Positions 13,101-25,100 of a stretch of DNA of 64,000 nucleotides are shown here, piece after piece. A program made the translations under genes and the position numbers. Location: positions 79,434,705-79,498,704 of the forward strand of contig RSEF01000003.1 of NCBI GenBank assembly GCA_003993805.1. The letters are read 5' to 3'. The DNA comes from Himantopus leucocephalus. Taxonomy: Eukaryota; Chordata; Aves; Charadriiformes; Recurvirostridae. Position 1 is the first letter of the stretch, and each line of letters opens with the position of its first letter. The notes under the pieces were generated by a model. The model was not told the DNA's origin, did no database searches, and saw nothing but the letters and a program-made list of their open reading frames with translations.

Positions 13101-16100
13101 ACACTCAACATCAATAAAAGTGTATTAGGATAGCTCATTCCTCTTATTCTGGTCAGAAAAAAAAAAAAACCAAAACATAATCAGTAAAAGTACTTTTATA
13201 ACTGCATCCACTGTAGGGGCTTAAAACCATCACAATGCACTGTGCAGACATTTACATTACGCGTAAAGTACCACTTTTCACACCCACCACCAGTATGGTA
13301 AATACTGTGCATTACTCATGACTGCCTAATGCTGAACTCCAAATAAAACCATATGCTAGAGCACAACCCACACACATATGCAGTGTGTAAAACACTTGAC
13401 ATTTTCATTTGCCTCATTACTGTGAAAAATGCCACTGATCCAGGGATTCTTTTTTGTTATAACGGGAAATCTTGCTTGGACAGCAAGGAGTAAAAAGAAT
13501 TTGAAAAAGACCTTCAGAAAGCAGAATGAAGACTGGTAACAGTCAGAACCTTTTCTGAAGCCCACAGTTTATACAGATTAAGTATTTCTGAAATCTATTA
13601 AGAGAAAGCTGTATGATCTTCCCATCTTACCTGCATGACAGCATTAAAAAAGCATGTATTTCCTAAATTATTTATTCCTTTAACTGGAACTGATGCACCA
13701 TTACCAGAACTTTTTCCTTTCAGTATTTCACTTGTTTCACTGTTTTCTTCACGAAGTCGTATGATTTTTGATGAACCTGTAATTAAACGATATATTAATA
13801 TTGCTATATAATTGCATAGTTTAATCAATTCAGTCCTTCCATGGATTATGTTTATCATTTTTAACATCTGCGGAAAGATACCTTGATGGTACTCTAAGCT
13901 GCTTTACGTAATCTTTAAAAAAAAAAAGAGGTATCAGCAGTTAAACTCCTGGGGAAAGAAAAAAAAAATTCCCCAACAAGTACATATATCCAACAAAACC
14001 TTCACAATAATCACACTGTCCTGTAAGACTGTAACTTCTTCAATTACCCAAGCAATAAAGTAAAATGGGCTCTGCTAGTTTATTAACAGCAGGCAGTGAA
14101 GATGTATGTTCATTAGGCACACCAGAAACACCACACAAAGACTGCTTTTTGATGCATTTGAAGAGAGGTAACCAAAAGTTACCACCTGAATGCTGCAAGT
14201 CTTTATCAATTACCGCACTTTGTTTGAATTGCCTTGTACAACTCAGTCAACAGCCAAATCAGAGTTGTTATCAGTTCCCCCAAACGCCACATTTGCTCCT
14301 CCACTCACCTCCCTTTGTCACACAACCCAAATGCATACAATGCTGCTGTTTTAGTTTTAAACAACAAAAATTTGATAAAACTGCAATGAAATATGCTACC
14401 AGTATTACATCCACCTATTTCCGTATTTCCCTTATTATTTAAATAGATGAGGGAAGCAAAGTTAGACAGTCATTAACTTGTAGCCTAGAGGTAATGGAAA
14501 GACTTGAGATAACAATATTTAGCCTGAAATTCTACTAGCAACTTTCATATTGTCATGGTTGTGGGACTAAATATGAACATTACTGACATTTGCAGTGTCT
14601 TAAATATTGATTAACAATGCATGTCAATGTAAACGAGTTATGGACTTAATGGATGCCAAGAACTGTGATGCTGCAATCTCTGTCTTGACATATGAATTCA
14701 TATATTTGTTCTAATGAGTTTCACATTGAAGTCTCATTAAAGTGTTCTTGAGAAATAGCTAACAGACCTATTTACGTTAATGAAATGCTCATGCCAAAAG
14801 GTTCTTTCATGTATACTCCTTAGTAGTTTCTTGCTTAGAAGATGAAAAAATATAATTAAATAAAAAATAAGTCATTAAAATATCTATCTATTGTATCTGG
14901 CAACAAGCTTGTGATGCAGCCTGTCTGCACCCTACAGTGCCATTAAGGCATAAGTATTTTTCCAAATTGTATCTGAGTTTGTCAAAAAGCGGTTAGAGGT
15001 GCTTTGCTGTTTAAAAACATTTTTAAACATTCTTGGTAATACTGCTTACACAGCTTTAAAATACTCTCCTTTCCATTCGTGTGGCAAATTAAGACAGTAC
15101 AAGGGCAAAGTAAGACACCAAGTTCTCCTGGAAAAAGCAGAAAAGGTGTTTTTGAACGCAACAAATGACAAACAACTTGGGAGCTCCTCACACCCTAAAA
15201 CAGTCACTGTTTTATGGGCCACATGCAGCAACACCTTTTAATTGACGTGCTTACAAGGGGCACGCTACAGTGTCTGAGACTCGTCCACCCATGCAGAGCT
15301 CCGAAAGAATCGTAGCAGGAGAACGGGAGCTCCAAGTGTCTGCAACTCGAAGGCATTGCTCACTCTCAGAAATCTAATAACACAAGTGGAGACTTCTTCC
15401 CCTCAGAAAAGTGAGAGAAGTGCTGGGGAGAAGAGATGGTTAAAAAGGGAAAAAAAAGAAAAAAAAAGCCAAAACTGTGTAAATAATTTGTGTATTAGTA
15501 TACCACAGTTGTTGCATTTATCCATCGGCATTCAAAAACATCTGGGACAGCATCTTAAAGTAAACAATGTTCACAAGGCCATCTGGACAAAACTGCAGGC
15601 AAAAATTAAAGCATAAGCATATGGAAAAGCAGATTTTTCTCTTCCCTTTAGCAGTACAGGATGACAAATGTCAAACCTAGATCTGTCCACGCTTCACTGT
15701 GCTATGCTTTGCAGCACCACCTGGCTCTCCTTGCACAGCCACCAAATATGGACAGCACTGCCACAGCGGACCGTATCTGCAGGGCAAACTCGATAAAAGC
15801 ATTTCACTTCATGGTTAAATGGCAGCTTCACACAAGTAGCAAGGTTCCATTTGCTGAACCTTACATATAAATTATTTAAGGGGGAAAAACAGAGCTGAAG
15901 CATCCAGCCTTGCGATAAGAGCTGGATGAATACGCAATAATAAAACACAATAGATGAGAACCAGATATCCGATTGCCGCAAAGCTGGATAATTAGTGTAG
16001 GGATAAGGAGAAGTAGTAGTAAATTAAGAAAAGGCCTGTATGCTGTTACTAAAGTCTAGGAAATTCCTTTCTTTCAGAAGGTTTTAATTACTGTCTCTTG

Positions 16101-19100
16101 ATTTTTTAATAGATTTTACAAACACAATCCACGTGACATTTTACGTTTTTTGTATTTGTGAAAGTCTTGACAGAAAAGTGTTGCTTTGCCATTACAAACA
16201 TTATCTGCTGCCTTGCTTATTCCATACAGATATTTTTAAGGACATATACAGAGCCAGAGGAGGGACAGCAGTTTTTAATTTAACTCTGCTCAGTGTTCCC
16301 AGCTCAGTGACAAATGACAGACAGGCCTGAAGCTGAATGTTTAGCTGACATGTGAAGAGTTGGTCAGTCTTAATAGAAGATGCTGGTAATGACTGTGATA
16401 GCTAATACTTCTACAGATTGGGGCTGCAGGGTCCTTCTGCAAGATTCACCCAAGGCTACAAGCATGTTATTAATCAAAAGGGTAATATGTAATTTTTTAA
16501 AGTGAATTTGCACTGAACTGTTCCATAGACGCTTGCCGACACATTCTTGCAATGCTGTAATGTTTTAACAGGCGTGCTTTTGGATATGAAAAGTGACTTC
16601 TATGCCAGTATAGACACAACGAGGACCCCAGCAGAAGGATTCCATTGAAATAGCTGTCATCTGCTGCTGCCCACGAGGGCCTTCAGCTCCTTGCCAAACA
16701 ACAGTTTGAGAAAAGAAGTACTCCAAGCCATCCAGCTGCGTGCAGCAATACCTGTTATAAAGGACCTCGTTAATGTTAACAAGAGCAAGGCAGGTGAAAA
16801 GCACAAAAGTAATTAAATTCATAGACTGATTTCTGCCTGTAGTTCACTATTACATCTTCTAGAGAATCGACATGGTGCCCCTCAACCGCTCTGCCCATCT
16901 CAGGCACTGTGGACATCGGCCCCAGGCAGGTCTGTCCCTCCACAGCAGGGACAGCACAGCCGACTGTGACTGTTTTGGGGCTCACACGTTCAGACTACTA
17001 CTCTGTCAGACTCCTCCTGCAGTTTTGTTGTAGAGGTGGCCTTTCTAATCCAGTCACACAGGGAAACCTCTCACCCAAGTTGTGCCCTGATCACCACAAC
17101 CTCCTTTTCCCTCAACAAAACATCTCTGGCTGCAGAGACGCCCGACCAGAGCACCCTGCCAAGACCCAGCTCTCCATCCGACTCATCACACCCTACTGAC
17201 CACCTCTTCCCTGGCACCAGGTCAGTGGCTGCCTCTGGTCCCACCACGACGTCCACTTCCAGCGCTCACTCCTTCAGCTGTCAGACAGCTGTGCTCCTGC
17301 TTAGGTGCTGCCTTCCGGCTTCCCGACATCACCCTGCTGTCCNCACCAAGAAAACCCAAATCCTATGGGATAGTTTAAATAGCTAAGGAGGAGTATGCTC
17401 AGAATTGAAAAAAAGCTCCTTCCAAGCTTTTTTTTTTTTTTTTTTTTACCTACTTCTGCTCACCTGTAGTCTTATCTTGTAAGCCCTCTGGAGGCAGGGA
17501 ACATCGTTGTGTCCCACAGCTGCACAGCACCGGCCTCATGGGTATGTGACTGAGATTCCTAAGCCCAACGTTAACACAGACAATGATTCAGTCCATGAAT
17601 CAGAGCAAGTCACCAGACCAGGCGTACAAATGCACACAGTGCTGACACATCCACTTGCAAAAGACGTTCAGAAAACTTATGGCAGGTTCTCCAACAGTTT
17701 GTTTTGCCAGTATTTCAAACATTTGCAGTGCTCGTGGACTTCTGTACCGCCCTTGCTGAAAATGAGCTGTGCCTAGGGGTGCAGATGGTATGCAAGCAAA
17801 AAGATAAATGACATCCAGTTTTTCTTTCAGCCGGAGGAGTAAGCATTTTTGCTCCTCTTTTCAATGCAACTTTTTTTTTTTTTAATTAAAAATGACGGTT
17901 CCAGGAATATGCTCTTTTATTCCAAGGTCAAGCCTTTTCTATTGAATACAACCCTGGTACTTCAGTTGAAGGTCTTCACATTAAAAGCAAGGTTAATAGA
18001 TTGCCTTTCTTTTACCAAGTTCTCATCATGGTGTATTATGAAATGCTACTAAATTGTCTGGCGCTCCTTTTTTATTTAAAAAAATTTAGATTTTTTTTTA
18101 TGACACTGTACAACAATGAGAATCTAACCCTCAGAAAAACAGCATGGTTCTCTTCTGAAATCATCACTAGCCTTACGTTTTAAAAGATGAATTCCTCTTG
18201 CAGCATTACAATCTTACCAAATTGAAGATTACAACAACAATTTTATTTCTCTGATTCTGCCAGAATGTTATAAACTACAAAACATGTCTGCACAGTGTGA
18301 AAGAGCAAGCTACTCAAGCACCAGTTCTGATCCTCTACGCTCAAATGACTTGCGCTACGCCTCACAAGTGAGTGAGTACAGGAAAGGGAAGAATCCATGG
18401 ATAAAAGTGACAGAATGTCTAAAAATTTTTTTGCCAATGATTCGGTTTTAATTTCTTTGGAACTTGTGTAGTTAACAGTAGCCCCTAACAAGTAAGTAAA
18501 CTTGAAAGAAAATTTTATGACCAACAACAGAAATGTCTTTTTGCTGAAGTATATCTCAGATTTGGAGAATCAACATATTCTGCTTTATTTTGCTACTTAA
18601 TTTTCTTTTTAAATAGACAGAATGGACTCGTATGACTTTAAGGTCCAAATTACACATAGTAAAAATCAATTATGAAAGAACACAGTTAATTTTCTCAGTG
18701 CGATCCTTTGTCAACTACTAATACCCAGATGAATGCAAATCTGTAGTTATTCAACATATAATTTGTTTTTCTATACAAGTTAACACCTATTACTTGTACT
18801 GTAAAATTATATATTTCTTAATCTTTGTTTTATATCAGTTACATCCATCAAAACAGAAATCAAGTTTCTAACTTTCACCTACTGGCAAATCTGAGCAGTT
18901 GAACTTACTAGCAAAATCTCACTCTTCTGCTTGACCTTCCCAACAATAAATTTAACTAGAAAATTTTAAAATAAATATTCTTCCTTCACATTTTATTGCC
19001 ACACAAACAAATTTAATTAACTGCTCTCTACAAAAATTGAGTATGCAATCTTGTGTCTCCACCGATGTCTAATTTGGCTTTTGTAAAGGAAAATACGCGT

Positions 19101-22100
19101 AATATTCACTTTTAAGACTGCAAAACAATTTATTTTCTCCAGCAAATGAGCAGACATGCGGATCGCAATGTCTCAGCATGGTTTCTGTGTACTACATGTG
19201 CATTATGTCCATGTGAAGCTCACAAGTGTGCCACACGGACAATACTGCACCTGCCTTTCTATGAAAATCATCATGGCCCGCTAACCTTTTCCACAAAACA
19301 AATTTCTGGGTGGTACACCCTAGAAAGCAATCTTGCTTTATTCTTCCATCTTGTGCCCAACACCCAACATGACCTCTTAACCAAACAGACTCCTCTAAAA
19401 AAAAAAAAAAGAAAAAAGAAAAAAAAAAAAAGCAGGCATTGCTGGGTACAACAAACCATAGGATCAGATGCGAAAATCACACAGCTGCAAGCATTCTTTT
19501 GGGAACCCAGCACTGGGATTTATCTCAATCGCTTAATGTAATTACAAAAGTCAGTCATGTAGTAGTAATGTAATTTGCACATTTTTACAGCTGAAGTGAA
19601 GTTGAATCTTTATGAGAGGCCGAGTGAAAAGCAGGGATCCTGCTGCCACACTATTCCACCACATTAGTACCAAATGACAAGCATTTTGCTTTTGTTTATT
19701 TTCCAAGATGCATTAATTAGGAAATCTATATAACCCTCCCTTACATGTTTAGGCTGATTATTTTATCTTTAAATGACTCCTGCAGTTTTGAGAGAAAAAA
19801 ACACAAACAACTAGCAGCTCTCATCTGTTACTTACATCCATGTTCATACTGCATTTATGCAGAAATTTCTACAGAATGCTATTTGAATTTTAATGACGCA
19901 CCATGCCAACCAGTTGTTACAACAGAAAGAAATCGAGACATAATATGAATTGTTGTTACAGTGCCACATTCTGATATGAAAATTAAGTGTTTTCACTTTG
20001 GCTTCATTTTACGAAGAAACAGAAAAGCAACAGGGGAAAAAAGCACTAGATTGATTTTTACGTGGGAAATACAAATTACTAATTGTCAGCTTTACATTAC
20101 CTGTTTCTCACAAGTTATTTTTCATTTATTTAAAATTAGTTTATTTTTATAATGGCTGAATATACAAAATAAATTAAAAAAACATAAGCCAACTAATTAT
20201 TTAAAGGATGACAGTTACACTCAAAATATCACTGTAACATGAAATAAAATGCTACACTTAAAAAACCCCAAAAGATAAGTTGTCAATAGCAGAGTTAATT
20301 TTCACTGTTACGCTTTGTGTCCTTTGTGTCCTGGACAACAGCATGAATTACATTTCAATTTCAGATTTTATTTTTAAAAAAAATCCTTACAGGCAGTCTA
20401 ATTTAAAGAAAAGAAAAAGTCTTACTTAACCTACATTTTGTTAGGGGAAGTACCAAGTGTGTCAGCACAAGTATTTGACAAAAAACAGAAAAGGCATTGC
20501 TGTTACATTTATCAAAGTGAAACAAGAATGCCAACTCTGCCTGGGAATTCCCTCTCACGCATACCAGTTATTTATCAATACATGGCTGCTTCCCAGCCTC
20601 TTCCAGCAAGGAGCCTGGCCCAACGCAACAAAGCATGCCAGGCAAACAGCTTTTTCCTCTTTTCCCTGCCACTTAAGAAAACCCAACACATCATCTTTGG
20701 GCCAATGTTCTCAGAACTCTCAAGAACAGGATCCAAACTGCTCAGCACAGCCACACTCTCTGCCTCATAGAGAGGGTCACTGATTTCCAGCTTTAAAGCC
20801 ATTACTGAAGTGCACACACGCACTCATTTTTTGTGTGAAAACAGGTTTGCACGTGAGCCTTACCCCTTCCTGGCACAGAGCAGAAGACACAACTGCCCTG
20901 CAGGAGCAACCTCCACGCACCGAGACCTCTTGCTGTCGAAGCGGCCACCCTGCAAGGCTCGCGCATGACTTCCTTAGCCTTGAAGGACGCTGGCGTGACC
21001 ATTCGCATGCTCAAAACCAGGCACGTGCATTAATTTGAAGGATGAAGCGTAACCGTGAAGACCAGTTAACACACGGTCCAAGACACTGGGAAAGTAGACT
21101 CTGCAGTCCACCACCGATTTAGAACTGCCCTGTACCTCCCACCACCTCACGGTGCCCACAATCACCGCCTTGGGAGGAGGACCCTCGCGCTGCGCACAAC
21201 ACACCGCTCGCCTGACCATCACCATCAGTACCCAGCTCTACCTTTTACGTCACTGTCGGAAACCTCCTTCTCCAAGGCACCAAAGCAAGCAAGGCCAACT
21301 CAATGCACTGCTGTCATAACACATGTGACCACAAACTGGAGCTGGATGGTAGCTAAATTTTCATTTCAATGCCCGACTTCAGAAACTGAAGGGAAAACTG
21401 GTTTAAATAAAANNNNNNNNNNNNNNNNNNNNNNNNNNNNNNNNNNNNNNNGGGGGGGGGGGAGAAATGTTTATGCTCCAACAAAAAAAAAAAACCAAAC
21501 ATTTTGTGTCTGGTTATAGAAAAGAGTTTCCAGTTGTATCAGGCAAATACTTAAATGAAATGTATGTATTTTCAAAACAGAGGATCAAGAAGAAACACAA
21601 ATACATATACAGCAGAAATATATACTGCCCTGCTCTGCTACAGGTCCCTGATTTTTAAGAAATCCTGGGCCTAATTCAAGCTTACTTTTCATGCATTAGC
21701 TTGGAATTTTGGTTGCCTATTTTAACACAATTCACAGAAAAATTCTAAGCACTGCAGACTAAAAAATTTAGATATTTTGAAGATTCATAAATTAAGAATC
21801 TAAACCATGAAGCACACCAGGTCGTATCACTCTGAAAGTCTTATCCGGCAGTACAAAACTAGAATAAAATAGTTTCCATTAAATTAACTCAGACAAACAC
21901 TACAGGATTTTCATCTGCAAGCAAGCTGCAACACCGATTTATTAAATGTAAACTTGAAACTGAAGGCGTGGACAAAAGTGAAATCACATACTGTATTTTC
22001 ATTGCTCCAAGTGAAAAGATGCAAAAAGTAGCAATTTATCAATTCATTACAACTGAATAATTTAACATACAACTTGTGACTAGATCAAAATATAAAACAT

Positions 22101-25100
22101 GTATTTCTGAGTGGCCCTTCATTTTTTCCCCTCAAAAAATATGTAACATCTCTTAAAACCAGTAGGATTTATGCACATGCAGCGAGAGGAATACCTAGTC
22201 TAATTCAGCAAGGCAGTTATTTTCAATTCTTATTTCTAACCAGTTGATTATCTCTGCTAAAAACTGCAACCAATTGTTTTAAAAGTTTCCTTAAGCTGTT
22301 TTTTGTGAGGAAAATCTGGAATCCAATGCAATCTCTAAGTCACAAGCCAGAAATGCTGCCAAGCGTGTTACAGTAGGGACAAATAACAACAACGTTATAA
22401 AGAGCAGACAGTTGAGGGCCACATGTACAAAGTTCTATCTACTTTTACATATATTGAGAAGATATAGTAGGCTAATGTTAATAAAATAATTGAATGGTAT
22501 TTTCTATTCATAGAAATGAGTATTCTATCAATTAAAACCAAATAACATAAATGAACAGAAAGCATTACATCCAATAACAGAGTACTAGAAAATTCACTTA
22601 AATGAATTTAATTAACTGTGGAAAACAAATTTAAATCAGAAAAAAATTAAGATGCGACACATCCACACTATGAAAATTCAATTCATTTATGCTTCTATAT
22701 AGTTTTTGTGCATTAATTTATACTGTATCTTATTTAAGGTAACATTTTCTCTACACTAAACTTTCTTCATTAAAGACAAAATTGGAAAAAATGCCCAAAA
22801 TATTTTTAAAATGTAATCATACTGTAGAAAAAAAAAGAAATTATGTTTTGACAGGCATTACTTGCCCAAGTAATTGTGTAAGTACAAACTGTATCATACT
22901 TACATCATACATAATTTTTCAATTGTATGTTTAATATGAATCAAATCTGAAATGCTCATTTTTAGAGACAGTACATTACAGATGTCTCCAGATAAAACTA
23001 TTTGTGTAAACTTACTTGGTTCAGCCCTGGAACCATGTTTCTGAAGAAAGTCAACTATCTGAGCCAAAACCTTTTTGTTGCAATGTGTTGACAGCTCTTC
23101 ATTACATTCATAACACCTAAACAAAAGAAAAAACAAACTGGAATTCAGGATATCTGGATGCACCTCCCAGCTCTAACAAACCTCTCAAGCAACCTTACGC
23201 AAAGCTCTAGGTTACAATTTTTCACACTAAACAGAAATAAAACTGAATTCTCTCATCCCATATATGATCTTCTATAGATCAGCCCCAATTCACTGTCATC
23301 CTTACGGATGCAAATAATCTCAGTTTATAGTCCTGCAAATAATCATATAAAAACAAGCTGGAAGAACAAAATCCTATAACCAGCCAACTCTCTACAGAAC
23401 ACAATGGACTCAAACTTCAGTCTTAGTATTGATTTGTGAACCCTCTCAGAGTCCTAAGGACAAACTGATTTTCTCTCCAGAAAGCCTGCCTTTTCTCTAT
23501 ATAAAATATTCATTTTATCTGTCAAAATCATTCTTTATCATGAGAAGACATCGTTTTAAGTTATGAGTAGTCCTTATATACAAGCATACACCAACACCTG
23601 CATACTCATTCTTACCATATGATCCACGTGCTGAGACTGATAACAATGCAGTGAGGTTCTGTGCGTGCTGTTTGGAAGTGTTTCAGAGAATGCTGGCCTT
23701 CCGAGTTCTTACTACATCCCTAAAAATGGAAACATCAACACAGTAAGGGGTTAAAAGGGAAGCAGAAAAAGACTATATTATTAGTAAATAAACTGCAAGA
23801 ACTTTACTTTTCAAAATTAGACAGAAAGCTATAGTTCCCTAAATACTTATTTAGCATTCTCAAGGATTGAGAGGGTTTAACATTCTTTATACTTCAGTAT
23901 TAGAAATTAACTTTTTTTTTTAATGAACACATTTTCTTTTTACTAATAAAGGAAAAATCAATGACTACGCAGAACCAAAATCTCATCTTTTCTACTGGGA
24001 AAAATCAGTTAAAAGTATAGAAAATTAGTAGGTTTGTTTTAACTTCATAGAAATAATTCCTAGCTTTTGAATAAGTATCAATAGACAGCAAATTATACCA
24101 TTCAGAAAAGTAAGATTTCTTTAAAAAAATGTGAATTAAATGACCAACTAGCACATTTAGTCCACAGAATATCAAGGAAAGGACAGTACCGGTAACCCTC
24201 ACCGCTCAAGAATGCCAGATGCATTCCAGACAGCAAAAGGCAGATAAATTGGTTTTGTATGAAAAAGGTACTCAGAACACACTATTTATGTACAGCAGCT
24301 TCGAGAGAAAGCATTTGCAATTTTTCAAATATCTACAGAGTGGGACTTAGAAGATCCAGGAGGCATAAATTCTGAAGGCTATTAACAGCATAAACGTGAA
24401 AAAAAAGCGCACAGATTTAACTCCTTTTAAAAGTGCTCCTTAACTACAAAATTTCAAAGGCAGGCTATATGAGTCCTCCTCAGATCTAGTTAACTATCTT
24501 CCGAAGCCTGCTAATAGCATGTTTCTTTGCAAAATTAAATCTGTTCAGATAATACTGGTAGGAGCTAGCTTCTATCCTTACTATAGCAAGACCTACTGAA
24601 ACTCTTAAGAAAATTGTGAAATGCTTTGTTCAGGCAACTATTAGCTGAATGAAGCCTGACACTGCCTGTAAACTGAATTTTTCTGTATCAGGCTTTACTT
24701 CACTCACAGAACCAAAACCTGCACAAGCCCTTCGGGTCAGGACCTGCCATTTTAAACTCTGAGGTCACAATTTGACATTATAACTGATCCAATCTAATGG
24801 CTAGCTGCCACAAAAACCAGCATTCTCACTCCAGCACAGTCCTTTCTCCCTGGTTTCAATTAAATCTAGCAATTGAGTGCCCACAATGCAAGTTGATTCA
24901 GCAATATCCATATCCGTTTTCTCATTCATTTGTTTTTATGGGATCTTCTGCCAGATGAGCCAACTGAATGGATGCATTTTGCAACCACACAGTTCCTGGA
25001 TGCAATTCTCCGTAAGCAGAAATAGCATGCAGATGAAGAATAGAGAAAAGGCAGGACCATCACTTACTACTTGTGATGCCGAACCGCAGCCTAACACATA

